This document shows positions 15,168 through 24,308 of a stretch of 35,750 nt of DNA, piece by piece. The notes beneath the pieces are model-generated. The model saw only the letters and a list, made by a program, of their open reading frames with translations. It did no database searches and was not told the origin of the DNA. The DNA is from Candidatus Gastranaerophilales bacterium (GTDB taxonomy: Bacteria; Cyanobacteriota; Vampirovibrionia; Gastranaerophilales; Gastranaerophilaceae), in NCBI GenBank assembly GCA_944325675.1, contig CALVAZ010000045.1, positions 1 through 35,750 of the forward strand, given 5' to 3'. Each line of letters starts with the position of its first letter. The first letter of the stretch is position 1. Made by a program: the position numbers and the translations under genes.

Positions 15168-15602
15168 ATGTCATATTGGTGCGGATATAACCCGGGTTTT
15201 TCTAATACAGTAACAGGAATTCAGGCAGGTCTTGCGGGATTAAATGGTATTGTTAATTACTTAGATGCCAAGAATAATGGTGCAAATACTCAACAGGCGG
15301 TCGCTTACGGTTTGGGTACAACAACTATGGGCGTTGGGAATGCACTTTTAGGAAATGCAATTGACCATACTACACACAGCTATTTGGGTACTACCATGAA
15401 TAGCGTTATGAATACTTTTACAGGCGGTAATCCTTTTATGACATCAATTGGTATGACAGGTGCTGCTTTAGCTACAACTCCTATGTTTATGACGCCAATA
15501 GTTCCTACCTTTGGGACTTTTGGTTACTATTCAGCTTGGTCGTCTCCATTTATGTTTGGGGCGCCGATGCCGATGTTTGGACATTTTTGTTGTCGCTGTT
15601 AA
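15168..15602 (+). CDS. Gly/Met-rich hydrophobic small protein
   Basis: 144 residues beginning MSYWCGYNPGFSNTVTGIQA. It is rich in Gly, Ala, Thr and Met, with glycine-zipper-like segments (GLAGLNGIV, GNALLGNAI) and a C-terminal Met/Pro/Phe-rich stretch ending HFCCRC. It may insert in or cling to membranes, but no clean signal peptide is visible. AGAGG precedes the ATG, in a TATA-rich leader. Its 3' end overlaps the end of the convergent solute-binding protein gene by 53 bases. No family recognised. Confidence 0.7.
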   Translation: MSYWCGYNPGFSNTVTGIQAGLAGLNGIVNYLDAKNNGANTQQAVAYGLGTTTMGVGNALLGNAIDHTTHSYLGTTMNSVMNTFTGGNPFMTSIGMTGAALATTPMFMTPIVPTFGTFGYYSAWSSPFMFGAPMPMFGHFCCRC

Positions 15603-16839
15603 GCAATTTCCAGTTTTTTGATACCCTTTTCAGTATGGAAAGGGTATCTTCTTTGTTAAGTAAAATTTCCTGTGTTGCAGAATTTATAAGGGTATTGATT
15701 TCTTTTTGATTTTGTTGAGATTTTAGTGCAGGTTTTACATTTTTTAGTTGTTTTGCACTTATAACTCTGGCCTTTGACATCAAGTCATCTTGTGAATATT
15801 TTGTATAGAAGGAATCTTTCAAAGTTTCATTATTTACGGCAATTATATTGGTTAATTTGGCAAGTTCTAATTGATTTTTGTTATTTGTTAGAAATAATGC
15901 GAATTTCAGGGCTTCTTTTTTGTTTTTGGCTCTTGATGGAATTACAAAATTCATCAAGGAGAAATCATATTGCCCCAAATCTCCTGTTAATTGCTGTGAA
16001 ACATCGGTATGAGAATAAGCTGTTGGAGCGTTTTCTTCTATCATATTCAGAAAATTAGCGCCGGCTTGAAACATTGCAATATTTTCAGACATGTATTTTT
16101 CAAGGGCTTCTCGGTGTGTTTGGGTTATGGTTTCTTTGGGTAAAAGATTTTTTGTATAAAGTTCTTTGAAAAATTCAAATACTTGGACTGATTTTTCCGA
16201 AGCGATTGTTTGTTCGGTGGATATTCCGTATTTATTCAAAATTCTTAGCATAGTATCATTTTCGGAAATATTTGGAAGCCAAATATATGCGTTTGTTTTA
16301 TTTTTCATTGCAGATGCAATTTGGCCCATTTGACTATATGTTTTGGGAACATCTACTTGTGCTTTTTCAAATAAATCTTTGTTATATATCGTTATTGCAG
16401 ATGTTGCGTACCAAGGAAGCGAATATATTTTGCCGTTATATTTTAATGATTCCATAATTTCCGGAACATATTGCTGAGTAAATTCAGGTGATATTTCTTC
16501 CAGTGCTCCTTTTTGAGCAAGTAGAGCCGAAAAGTCGGGATTTAAGTTTATAAGATCCGGCGGATTATCGCTCAAAACAGATGCCAGAGTGCGTTTTTCG
16601 CCCTCTGAAAACGGTACGTCTATCCAGTTTACCCTAATGTCAGGGTTTGCAGCTTCAAATTCATTAATTACATTTTTAATATATTCGGTAAAATCACTCA
16701 TTTGAAGCGTCCAAAAGGTAATTTCTACTTTTTGGGCGTTTGCATTGTTTTTCGTTTGATTTTTATTTCGATTATAAATAGACAAACCTGCAAAAAATGC
16801 TAAACACACTATACATAGGCCAATTAGAAATTTTTTCAT
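15550..16839 (-). CDS. Extracellular solute-binding protein, family 1 (sugar ABC type)
   Basis: 429 residues. An N-terminal hydrophobic segment (MKKFLIGLCIVCLAFFAGLS) is followed by the typical family-1 start KVEITFWTLQMSDFTEYIKN, then NVINEFEAANPDIRVNWIDV and PPDLINLNPDFSALLAQKGA. The order matches periplasmic binding proteins for sugars and oligosaccharides. There is no lipobox cysteine at the usual place, so it may stay anchored by the N-terminal helix. AAGGAG lies before the ATG. No permease or ATPase gene is adjacent; the nearest carbohydrate gene is the GH13 enzyme two genes away on the other strand. The last 53 bases overlap the convergent Gly/Met-rich gene. Confidence 0.9.
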   Translation of the reverse strand: MKKFLIGLCIVCLAFFAGLSIYNRNKNQTKNNANAQKVEITFWTLQMSDFTEYIKNVINEFEAANPDIRVNWIDVPFSEGEKRTLASVLSDNPPDLINLNPDFSALLAQKGALEEISPEFTQQYVPEIMESLKYNGKIYSLPWYATSAITIYNKDLFEKAQVDVPKTYSQMGQIASAMKNKTNAYIWLPNISENDTMLRILNKYGISTEQTIASEKSVQVFEFFKELYTKNLLPKETITQTHREALEKYMSENIAMFQAGANFLNMIEENAPTAYSHTDVSQQLTGDLGQYDFSLMNFVIPSRAKNKKEALKFALFLTNNKNQLELAKLTNIIAVNNETLKDSFYTKYSQDDLMSKARVISAKQLKNVKPALKSQQNQKEINTLINSATQEILLNKEDTLSILKRVSKNWKLLNSDNKNVQTSASAPQT

Positions 16840-16868
16840 TCGACAGATACTCCTTTTAATGTTACAAT
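16840..16868 (+). promoter_or_regulatory. Leaderless-type promoter of rarA
   Basis: TCGACA (16840-16845), 17-bp spacer, TACAAT (16863-16868) with an extended-10 TG one base before it. The -10 ends 6 bases before the ATG at 16875. The -35 overlaps the start of the divergent binding-protein gene. Confidence 0.65.
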
Positions 16869-16874
16869 TATACT

Positions 16875-18107
16875 ATGAATAATTTGTTTACGGAACTTGA
16901 AAACCAAAACAAACAAATACCTTTGGCAGAGATTCTTCGGCCAAAGACTTTAGACGATTTTTTGGGCCAAAGTAATGTGGTCTCAGCTAATAGTCCGATT
17001 CTGAATCTTTTGAAAACAAACAGGTTGTTTTCTTTGATTTTTTGGGGTACTCCCGGTTGTGGAAAAACTACTCTTGCAAGATTAATTGCGACTAAAACAA
17101 GTGCAAATTTTATAGAAATATCTGCCGTAACATCAGGGGTTAAAGATATAAAAGATGCTGTTGAAAGTGCAAAAGAGGCTCTAAGAGCCGGACAAAAAAC
17201 AATTCTCTTTATTGATGAAATTCACAGATATTCTAAAACTCAACAGGATGCACTGCTGCCTCATCTTGAAAACGGAACTTTTTTCCTCATAGGTTCAACT
17301 ACGGAAAATCCTTCTTTTCAGGTTATTCCGGCACTTCTGTCAAGAGTTCAGGTTATTAGGCTTAATTCCATTGATGATAAAAGCATGGAAGCAATTATTA
17401 AAAAAGGTTTTGCGTATTTGGCCCAAAATTACACTGCAATGGATTGTGAGTCCGGTGTTATTGATTTTATTGTTAATCTTGCAAGAGGAGATGCAAGATA
17501 TGCTTTAAATATTGTTGAGAATGCGTATTTTGCCAGTGATTTAAAAGATAACAGAAGAAATTTAACAGTTGCAATTATTGAAACCATTTGCCAAAAAAGA
17601 AATACCAGATATTCATCTCAAGAACATTATGATTGCGCTTCTGCTTTTCAAAAAAGTCTAAGGGGAAGTGATCCGGATGCGGCCGTTTATTATTTAGCAA
17701 AGATGATTGCAGCTGGTGAAGATCCAAGATTTATTGCAAGGCGTTTAATTGTTTGTGCTGCCGAAGATGTTGGGCTTGCGGATCCTATGGCACTAAATAT
17801 TGCAGTTAATGCCTATAAAGCCGTTGAATTATTGGGGCTGCCCGAAGGAAGAATTCCTCTTGCAGAAGCTGTGATTTACGTGGCTCGTGCTAAAAAATCC
17901 AATGAAGCTATATGTGCTATTGATGAGGCACTTTCGGATATTGATTCAGGAAAGGATTTTCCCCCGCCTATGCACCTTCGTGATGCACACTATAAAGATG
18001 CTAAAAATTACGGTTTTGGTACAGGTTATATTTATACACATGACGCACCCGAAGTTTATCAGCAGTTTTTGCCTGACGAGTTAAAAAACAAAAAGTATAC
18101 AAGATAG
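16875..18107 (+). CDS. rarA: Replication-associated recombination AAA+ ATPase RarA (MgsA)
   Basis: 410 residues. An AAA+ ATPase related to clamp-loader subunits that acts at stalled forks. It has PLAEILRPKTLDDFLGQ at the N-terminus, Walker A GTPGCGKT (58-65), Walker B LFIDEIHRYSK (~112-122), sensor-1 region GSTTENPSF, and the C-terminal helical domain with SLRGSDPDAAVYYLAKMIAA and RRLIVCAAEDVGLADP, all diagnostic of RarA/WRNIP1. Length is slightly below the usual 430-450. No Shine-Dalgarno; the -10 ends 6 bases before the ATG, so it is probably leaderless. Confidence 0.96.
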   Translation: MNNLFTELENQNKQIPLAEILRPKTLDDFLGQSNVVSANSPILNLLKTNRLFSLIFWGTPGCGKTTLARLIATKTSANFIEISAVTSGVKDIKDAVESAKEALRAGQKTILFIDEIHRYSKTQQDALLPHLENGTFFLIGSTTENPSFQVIPALLSRVQVIRLNSIDDKSMEAIIKKGFAYLAQNYTAMDCESGVIDFIVNLARGDARYALNIVENAYFASDLKDNRRNLTVAIIETICQKRNTRYSSQEHYDCASAFQKSLRGSDPDAAVYYLAKMIAAGEDPRFIARRLIVCAAEDVGLADPMALNIAVNAYKAVELLGLPEGRIPLAEAVIYVARAKKSNEAICAIDEALSDIDSGKDFPPPMHLRDAHYKDAKNYGFGTGYIYTHDAPEVYQQFLPDELKNKKYTR

Positions 18108-18158
18108 ATTTGCAAAAAATTCAATGCTTTGTTAATATGTATTCAGAAGGGGAATGTT

Positions 18159-19700
18159 ATGTTTAAAAGATTTTTAATTGGAGTTTTAGCTTTATATTTT
18201 TCTGTAAGTTCATCTTTTGCAGAAGATGTTTGGGTAAATGATTTGAGGTCATTATTTTTGGCTAATAATGCAATAATATATGAAATAAATTTAAGAACTT
18301 TTGGTGCTCAAGATATTAACAAAGATGGGATTATAGAGCCTGAAGAAGGCGAAGAAAGCGGTAATTTTTTAAATGCAATAAGCAGGCTTGATGAGTTAAA
18401 ATCATTGGGGATAAATACAATCCATGTTATGCCGATTATGGCTGTGGGAAAGACAAAAGCCCTGGGAACAGCAGGTTCTCTTTATGCACCTGTGAGTTTT
18501 AATGAATTGAACCCGCAGTTGAAAAGTGAGCGTACGGCGCTTTCGCTGGAAGAACAGGCAAGAAAATTTATTAATGAAGCTCATAAACGAAAAATTCGTG
18601 TAATTATTGATGTTCCGGCTTGCGGTTCTTATGATTTATACTTAAGACGTCCGGAATTATTTGTAAAAGATTCTTCAGGTCAGCCTGTGGTTCCTTCTGA
18701 TTGGACGGACGTGAGACTTTTGGATGCCGGAGAAGGCAACAATATTAATACCGGTGTATACAACTTATACAAATCATTTGTTGATTATGTGATGGATTTG
18801 GGTGCAGACGGAATTAGAGCTGATGTTGCGACGACAAAGCCTGCAAAATTCTGGGAAGAATTGATTAATTATTCAAGAAAAAAAGACCCTCAATTTATGT
18901 GGTTGGCTGAGGCTTCCGATTCTTGGACGGAACCTGCGGCTCCAAAAGCTGTTTTTACTCCGTATGATGAGCTTTTAAAAGCCGGTTTTGACGGATTTTA
19001 CGGCAGTTATTTTAATATGAAGGATTGGCGTACGGCATCTGAATTAATTAACCATGTTAAGTTTACTAATTCTTTGAAAACAAAATTTGAACAACCAAAA
19101 TCTGTAATCGGAAGTTTTTCCACTCATGATGAGTTGAGCCCTGTGCTTATAAATGGTGGTGCATACAGCAGTATGATTATGTGGTTAAATTCAACACTTC
19201 CCGTAAATTCTTACTTCGTCGACGGATTCCCTTCAGGGGATAATTATATATATCTGTGGGCTAACAAAAAAGCACGTAAAACATACACTGATGATGATTA
19301 TTATTTTGTCCACAGAGGAAAGCTAGATATATTTAATTTCTCTCGTCAGCCTGGCGGGAAGGATTTGAACTTAAAAAACGAATTTTCGGTAGCTAACAAC
19401 TTTAAAAAATTCATTGCGCCTATTTTAGCAAACGGTAAATTTATAATTTTAAAGCCTAATAATTCGGAAGTGTTTGCTTACGCTTTGTCATATAACAAAA
19501 CAACAATTTTGGTGTTTGGTAATATGAATTTTAGAGCATTTAATGAGGCTTCAATAAAGGTTCCTCACTTTGATGATTCAATGCTTACAATACCAATTCA
19601 GATGGAATCTACTCCTGTGGCTGAGAAGGATAAATTTAAAGTAAAGATGATGCCGGGCGAAATTCAGGTGTTAATAGTTGATGATTTTGAAATGAAATAA
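18159..19700 (+). CDS. Exported GH13 alpha-amylase-family protein with an EF-hand-like insert
   Basis: 513 residues from the ATG at 18159, chosen because GAAGGGG lies 7 bases upstream and the signal peptide MFKRFLIGVLALYFSVSSSFAED begins there (an upstream GTG-less start at 18129 would add ten residues). The (beta/alpha)8 barrel begins IIYEINLRTF. Catalytic residues are D222 in GADGIRADVA (nucleophile), E251 in MWLAEASDS (acid/base) and the H323-D324 pair in FSTHDE. Right after the first strand comes DINKDGIIEPEE (52-63), an exact EF-hand calcium loop. Conserved region I (normally ending in Asn-His) is IDVPACGSY and lacks both residues. Substrate is unclear: an alpha-glucan hydrolase or transglycosidase of the periplasm is likely. 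Confidence 0.9.
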   Translation: MFKRFLIGVLALYFSVSSSFAEDVWVNDLRSLFLANNAIIYEINLRTFGAQDINKDGIIEPEEGEESGNFLNAISRLDELKSLGINTIHVMPIMAVGKTKALGTAGSLYAPVSFNELNPQLKSERTALSLEEQARKFINEAHKRKIRVIIDVPACGSYDLYLRRPELFVKDSSGQPVVPSDWTDVRLLDAGEGNNINTGVYNLYKSFVDYVMDLGADGIRADVATTKPAKFWEELINYSRKKDPQFMWLAEASDSWTEPAAPKAVFTPYDELLKAGFDGFYGSYFNMKDWRTASELINHVKFTNSLKTKFEQPKSVIGSFSTHDELSPVLINGGAYSSMIMWLNSTLPVNSYFVDGFPSGDNYIYLWANKKARKTYTDDDYYFVHRGKLDIFNFSRQPGGKDLNLKNEFSVANNFKKFIAPILANGKFIILKPNNSEVFAYALSYNKTTILVFGNMNFRAFNEASIKVPHFDDSMLTIPIQMESTPVAEKDKFKVKMMPGEIQVLIVDDFEMK

Positions 19701-19715
19701 TAGTGCATTATTTCA
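19693..19715. terminator. AT-rich hairpin between convergent genes
   Basis: TGAAATAAT (19693-19701) and ATTATTTCA (19707-19715) form a perfect 9-bp stem with a 5-base loop and include the stop codon of the GH13 gene. There is no good U run after it on either strand, so termination is possible but not certain. Confidence 0.4.
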
Positions 19716-19726
19716 AGGTTATTTCT

Positions 19727-20863
19727 CTATTGAAGTTGAGTCTTAACAAACTCGCCTATAGAGTATGCTTCAATTGTACCAACTACTATTTCAAATTCAG
19801 GAAGAGCTTTTTCAAGTTCATCTTTCATATGCGCTAAAAGTCCGGGGATTATTATTTTACGTGTTTTTACTTTATTTATAAGGTCAAATTTCTTAAGAGT
19901 TTTTGCAACCATTTTGGCTGTAAACTTTTCCGCTGACCATGCGGTTAAAACACTCATTCCTCCGGCAGGGGTTACAATAAGATATGACGGAATGTTCAAA
20001 TCTTCCAATTCATTCGCCACAGCATAAAATGTAAGTGCAAAATTTGTTGTCATAAAAACTATTGAATTTTCATCAGGATTATTAAATTCATAGATTTTAG
20101 GTTCAACTTGGAGTGCCTTTTGAGGGTCTGTGAATATATTCTGTCTTAGTGTTATTAACGTAGAAAAAAGGCTTTCATCAAAATCTTCAAAAACGAGCAT
20201 GTTTGCGTATTTGCACAAATAGTAGCTTGCTTTTGCGCATAAAGCGAGTTTATCTTGTGTTGATTTGAAATATACATAAACAGGATCGGAATATTTCTCA
20301 TTTCTGTCAACAATTGCTTTTGTGCGTGTTTCGATGAGTTTTTCAGCTGTTTTTTTAAAATTCCCGTCAACGATTTTTTTTATTGAAAGTTTTGAGAAAT
20401 CTTTTTCGTCAATGTACACTATCTCATCGCATAAATTTTTAGCTTTATAGTTTTCTCCATTTTTGAGAATAACCAAATCAACTTTCAACTTTTCATTTGT
20501 ATTTTTTATTTCAAATTTTCTTATCCGGTTTAGTTTTTTTTCAAAATCGGGTGATTTGCAATCTAAAATTATGGCAAATACAGTTCTGTTTATAAATTTT
20601 TTTTCGTGCCTGTATAATACGTTTTCTCCGCCAATTTTTAGACCGTCAATTTTAATTGTTTTTTGTGGTGATTTCATTTTTTTCTGACAAAGTTTTTTGA
20701 GTTCGTCAGACATATATTTGCACCTGTCAAAATTAACCTGTTTTTGTGAAAGTTTTATTGCAAATGCCATACATGTCGGGCATCCGCATTCCTTACAATT
20801 GGTATGCTCCGATTTTTTTGACGCAGGCAGGTATTTAAAAATTTCAAGTCCTGATAGGTGCAT
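19727..20863 (-). CDS. AcsC-like corrinoid iron-sulfur protein large subunit, orphan
   Basis: 378 residues. The N-terminus carries a four-Cys cluster motif C23-x2-C26-x4-C31-x16-C48 (TNCKECGCPTCMAFAIKLSQ...RCKYM), as in the [4Fe-4S] domain of the gamma subunit of acetyl-CoA decarbonylase/synthase. The following KIGGENVLYRHEKKF is also AcsC-like. The C-terminal third (VFMTTNFALTFYAVANELED ... RKIIIPGLLAHMKDELEKAL) matches the cobalamin-binding domain. The middle is shorter than in classical AcsC (about 440-450 residues). It starts one base after the stop of the AcsD-like gene, in an operon led by ftsH. No CO dehydrogenase, acetyl-CoA synthase or AcsE methyltransferase is nearby. A methyl-carrying corrinoid protein outside the full Wood-Ljungdahl pathway is the likely role. 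Confidence 0.85.
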   Translation of the reverse strand: MHLSGLEIFKYLPASKKSEHTNCKECGCPTCMAFAIKLSQKQVNFDRCKYMSDELKKLCQKKMKSPQKTIKIDGLKIGGENVLYRHEKKFINRTVFAIILDCKSPDFEKKLNRIRKFEIKNTNEKLKVDLVILKNGENYKAKNLCDEIVYIDEKDFSKLSIKKIVDGNFKKTAEKLIETRTKAIVDRNEKYSDPVYVYFKSTQDKLALCAKASYYLCKYANMLVFEDFDESLFSTLITLRQNIFTDPQKALQVEPKIYEFNNPDENSIVFMTTNFALTFYAVANELEDLNIPSYLIVTPAGGMSVLTAWSAEKFTAKMVAKTLKKFDLINKVKTRKIIIPGLLAHMKDELEKALPEFEIVVGTIEAYSIGEFVKTQLQ

Positions 20864-20864
20864 A

Positions 20865-21635
20865 TTACCAAAGTCCTTTCATGATTTTTATATTATCAGG
20901 ATTATACATAACTATAATATCTGCACCTGCGGCTTTAACCGCTGAGGCAGAGGCGATTTCATACATTTGTGCACGAGTTTGCAGATTACCCCAGCTTTTT
21001 GAAAAATTATCCTGCAGTGCTTCTTTTGTTTTCAAACTTTCACGGCATACAAAACTTATTATCGGGGTGTTAAGGTATTCGTCATCTTCAAGTTTTATTT
21101 TTTCTATTATACTGTAACCATAGTCTAAGCCATAGCCAAGCCCACCGATATCTGTGTCTATTATTATATTTTTTAAAGGTAAGCCCATTTCGCAAGCAAG
21201 AATATTTAGTTCTTTGCAGGAATTTATATCTATTGGACTTTTTAAAATGAGCTTGTGATTACCTTTGATTACATGTGGTATGATTTCTCGATATGTGTTT
21301 TCGTTCGCGTATGAGATGATAGAACTTTTCTCTAATATTTCAATTAAGGATAATAACAATTTTACATTTAGAGTGTCATTGTCATTAATGCCATTAATCA
21401 TCAGAGGTTTTGTGATTTTTGGTAAAAGATTTTCCAAGATTTTTTCCGCTTTTGGAATTTGTTCTTCGTTATTTATGTTAAATTTTAAACTTAAAATATC
21501 ACAGGCAGAACTATTGGCTTTTTCCACAAGCGACATATAGTCACCGGTTTTGAAAAAGTCTTTCGCAATTTTGAAATTTTCCTCCGTATTAAAAACGGAA
21601 ACTTCAAGTGCGTAAAGAGTTTTATGACCTTTCAC
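20865..21635 (-). CDS. AcsD-like corrinoid iron-sulfur protein small subunit, orphan
   Basis: 256 residues from a GTG at 21635 ([14 protein letters not shown]), shorter than usual AcsD (about 310). It has the TIM-barrel pattern of the delta subunit: [66 protein letters not shown] and the closing [20 protein letters not shown]. The N-terminal extension of classical AcsD seems absent. The gene overlaps the 3' end of ftsH by 14 bases and is followed one base after its stop by the AcsC-like gene, so the pair is made together as a heterodimer. Function without the rest of the pathway is unknown. Confidence 0.85.
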   Translation of the reverse strand: MKGHKTLYALEVSVFNTEENFKIAKDFFKTGDYMSLVEKANSSACDILSLKFNINNEEQIPKAEKILENLLPKITKPLMINGINDNDTLNVKLLLSLIEILEKSSIISYANENTYREIIPHVIKGNHKLILKSPIDINSCKELNILACEMGLPLKNIIIDTDIGGLGYGLDYGYSIIEKIKLEDDEYLNTPIISFVCRESLKTKEALQDNFSKSWGNLQTRAQMYEIASASAVKAAGADIIVMYNPDNIKIMKGLW

Positions 21636-23499
21636 TTTGTACTTTTTCCATTAATTCGACGAAACGTTTTTCGTCAATTGTTTCTTCATCCAGCAACGTT
21701 TTAGAAATATATTCAAGCATATCCCTATTATCTAAAAGTAATTTTTTAGCTATCTCATAGCGCTCATCTACAATCTTTTTCACTTCTTTGTCAATTTCAG
21801 CGGCAATTTCTTCCGAGAAATCTCTTGTATGTCCGAAATCACGTCCCATGAAAACATGCTCTTCACTCTTGCCGTATTGCAAATTACCCATTTTTTCGGA
21901 CATACCGTATGTTGTAACCATATTACGAGCTAAAGAGGTAACTTTTTCAAGGTCATTTGAGGCTCCTGTTGTGATTGAATCTTTACCATAAACTATTTCT
22001 TCTGCGACTCTACCGCCAAGTGTCATGGTTATCCTATCTAAAAGTTGTGATTTTTTCATTGTCAAATGGTCTTTTTCAGGCAATGTCATTGTTACTCCGA
22101 GAGCCATACCTCTTGGAATTATAGAAACTTTGTGCAAAGGATCCGTATTTTTTAAAAGTTTTGCTAAAAGTGCGTGACCAACCTCGTGGTATGCAGTATT
22201 TTCTTTTTCCTCATCAGAAATAATACGGCTTTTCTTTTCGGGTCCTGCCATAACCTTGTCGATAGCTTCTTCAAGGTTTTCCATTGTTATTTCTTTTTGA
22301 TCATGTCTTGCAGCAAGTAATGCAGCTTCATTCAGTAAGTTTTGTAAATCTGCCCCGGTAAAGCCCGGAGTTCTTTTTGCAAGAACTTTAAGTTCAACAT
22401 CGCTTGCTAAAGGTTTATTTTTTGCATGAACCTGTAAAATTTGTTCTCTTCCTAAAATGTCAGGACGGTTAATTACAATCTGCCTATCAAATCTTCCCGG
22501 TCTTAGTAATGCATTGTCAAGAATATCAGGTCTGTTAGTTGCAGCTATTACAATTATATTGACATTTTCATCAAACCCGTCCATTTCAACAAGCAACTGA
22601 TTTAATGTCTGTTCACGTTCATCATGTCCGCCGCCTAAGCCTGCACCGCGTTGGCGTCCTACTGCGTCAATTTCATCAATAAATATAATACAGGGTTGGT
22701 GTTTTTTGGCTTGTTCAAACAAATCTCTTACACGGCTTGCACCGACACCTACAAACATTTCAACAAAATCAGAACCGCTTATTGAGAAAAACGGAACTCC
22801 GGCTTCACCTGCTACAGCTTTTGCCATCAGTGTTTTACCGGTACCGGGAGCACCTACAAGTAAAACTCCTTTTGGAATTTTTGCGCCAAGTTTAATATAT
22901 TTTTCGCCATGTTTTAAGAAATCAACAATTTCTTCAAGCTCTTTCTTTTCTTCGTCAATCCCGGCTACATCTTTAAATGTTGTTTTGACTTTACTGTCCA
23001 GCAACATTTTTGCTTTACTTTTCCCAAAAGACATGGCCTGAGATCCGCCGGCTTGAATACTCTTTGCCATTACAATCAAAAATACTATAAATAAAAGCGG
23101 CAAAAGAAGTGAGCCTAAAATCCCTAACATTTGAGAGGATTCGGCAGGTTTTTTTACTTCAATTTCAACATCAGCTGCCTCAAGTTTTTTCATAAGATCA
23201 GGATCATTTGGTGTCAAAACTTTATATTGAACCTGAGGCACCTTCTTTTCTACCATCCCGAAAGGACTCTGCTCAGTAGTTGTTTTTTCTTCTCCTGGTT
23301 GTTCAACCGGAATAGCTATCAAATAGTCATCTGCTTTTTCAATTTTTTTGAATTCTTTATTCGCAAGTTTTTCAACAAAACTTGAATATGAAAGCTCACT
23401 TGTGCTTGTTACAGGCCCTGCCATAAACACAGACGATACAAACACTAAGACAACAATGGCTAATACTATATACATACCTGCAGATTGACTTTTATTCAT
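21622..23499 (-). CDS. ftsH: ATP-dependent zinc metalloprotease FtsH
   Basis: 625 residues. A membrane AAA+ protease for quality control of membrane and some soluble proteins. Two membrane helices (9-27 and about 124-146) flank an extracytoplasmic domain. Walker A is GAPGTGKT (216-223), Walker [16 protein letters not shown], and the second region of homology [20 protein letters not shown]. The zinc site is HEVGH (438-442) with the third ligand in the [25 protein letters not shown] segment. HEVGH rather than HEAGH is the form I associate with cyanobacterial and plastid FtsH. GAGAGG precedes the ATG; TATAAT near 23536-23541 on the minus strand is the probable -10. It heads an operon with the two corrinoid-protein genes. 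Confidence 0.97.
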   Translation of the reverse strand: MNKSQSAGMYIVLAIVVLVFVSSVFMAGPVTSTSELSYSSFVEKLANKEFKKIEKADDYLIAIPVEQPGEEKTTTEQSPFGMVEKKVPQVQYKVLTPNDPDLMKKLEAADVEIEVKKPAESSQMLGILGSLLLPLLFIVFLIVMAKSIQAGGSQAMSFGKSKAKMLLDSKVKTTFKDVAGIDEEKKELEEIVDFLKHGEKYIKLGAKIPKGVLLVGAPGTGKTLMAKAVAGEAGVPFFSISGSDFVEMFVGVGASRVRDLFEQAKKHQPCIIFIDEIDAVGRQRGAGLGGGHDEREQTLNQLLVEMDGFDENVNIIVIAATNRPDILDNALLRPGRFDRQIVINRPDILGREQILQVHAKNKPLASDVELKVLAKRTPGFTGADLQNLLNEAALLAARHDQKEITMENLEEAIDKVMAGPEKKSRIISDEEKENTAYHEVGHALLAKLLKNTDPLHKVSIIPRGMALGVTMTLPEKDHLTMKKSQLLDRITMTLGGRVAEEIVYGKDSITTGASNDLEKVTSLARNMVTTYGMSEKMGNLQYGKSEEHVFMGRDFGHTRDFSEEIAAEIDKEVKKIVDERYEIAKKLLLDNRDMLEYISKTLLDEETIDEKRFVELMEKVQSERS

Positions 23500-23685
23500 T
23501 TAACTAACCTCTCAATAATAAAATCCTATCTTATTATATCTCAAAAATACAAAAAATGTATAGTATTAATTGCTAAAAAATATTGCTAAATGTTAAATAT
23601 AGTGCTAATTTAGTCAATTTTTCTTTAAAAAATGTTTTTATATATGTAAGCACGATTGTACTCATATTAAGTAAAAGGAGAATAA

Positions 23686-24276
23686 ATGTCAGTAAACGGC
23701 CCGTTCAGTATAGATCCGGATGATTTACCACGTATAAAAATAGCAAAGGCTAATGCTGAAAAGGCAAAGGCTGATAAAGCTAAGCAGGATTCTATCATGG
23801 CTGAAGCTCAGCGCAGACGCGATTTTCAGCTTGATTCGATGAAGCAAGAAAATGAAAAGTTGCGTTTATTGGCTCAGGTTCCTAAAGCTGATACTCAAGA
23901 GGTCAATGAAATCTGCGATTGGTTATACGATGCCATAGATGGTTTGGGTACTGATAATATTGGGTTTGAACGTGCATTACTAAAAATAGAAAAAAATAAC
24001 GTTATTGAAGTTATGAATAAGTGGGATTCTACCTATGGTAAACAATACGGTGAAACCTTTATTGAATCCTTTTTGAATGACGCGAACAGAAGACAAAGAA
24101 AAGTATACGGGACCAGAATAATAGATTGTATGCAGCAAAGAGCAAACGATTACGGTTTGAGTTTAAGTCCATATATCGACAATGCAAGAACTGAACTTAA
24201 TACAATCGGCAACAGTTATAAGATTAATGAAAATGTTGAAGAAATGCGAAGGATTTTATACGGAACGGATTACTAA
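23686..24276 (+). CDS. Annexin-repeat-like protein
   Basis: 196 residues. The N-terminal 65 residues form a charged Ala/Lys-rich coiled-coil-like helix (KANAEKAKADKAKQD). Residues ~74-135 match an annexin repeat: VNEICDWLYDAIDGLGTD, then a run of helices and YGKQYGETFIESFLND. The GLGTD at 86-90 corresponds to the annexin calcium loop and the YG-x3-Y/L to its fourth helix start. A second, weaker half (RRQRKVYGTRIIDCMQQRAN) follows. There is no signal peptide. AAAAGGAG lies just before the ATG. A bidirectional terminator follows. Membrane or calcium binding is inference from the family; the similarity is at motif level only. Confidence 0.8.
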   Translation: MSVNGPFSIDPDDLPRIKIAKANAEKAKADKAKQDSIMAEAQRRRDFQLDSMKQENEKLRLLAQVPKADTQEVNEICDWLYDAIDGLGTDNIGFERALLKIEKNNVIEVMNKWDSTYGKQYGETFIESFLNDANRRQRKVYGTRIIDCMQQRANDYGLSLSPYIDNARTELNTIGNSYKINENVEEMRRILYGTDY

Positions 24277-24308
24277 AAAAAATCGGATTTTTTAAATCCG
24301 ATTTTTTT
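24275..24308. terminator. Bidirectional terminator
   Basis: TCGGATTT (24283-24290) and AAATCCGA (24294-24301) with flanking A7 and T7 form a long stem with a 3-base loop. It closes both the annexin-like gene (+) and the exbD operon (-), and its T run includes the stop codon of the last exbD. Confidence 0.9.
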
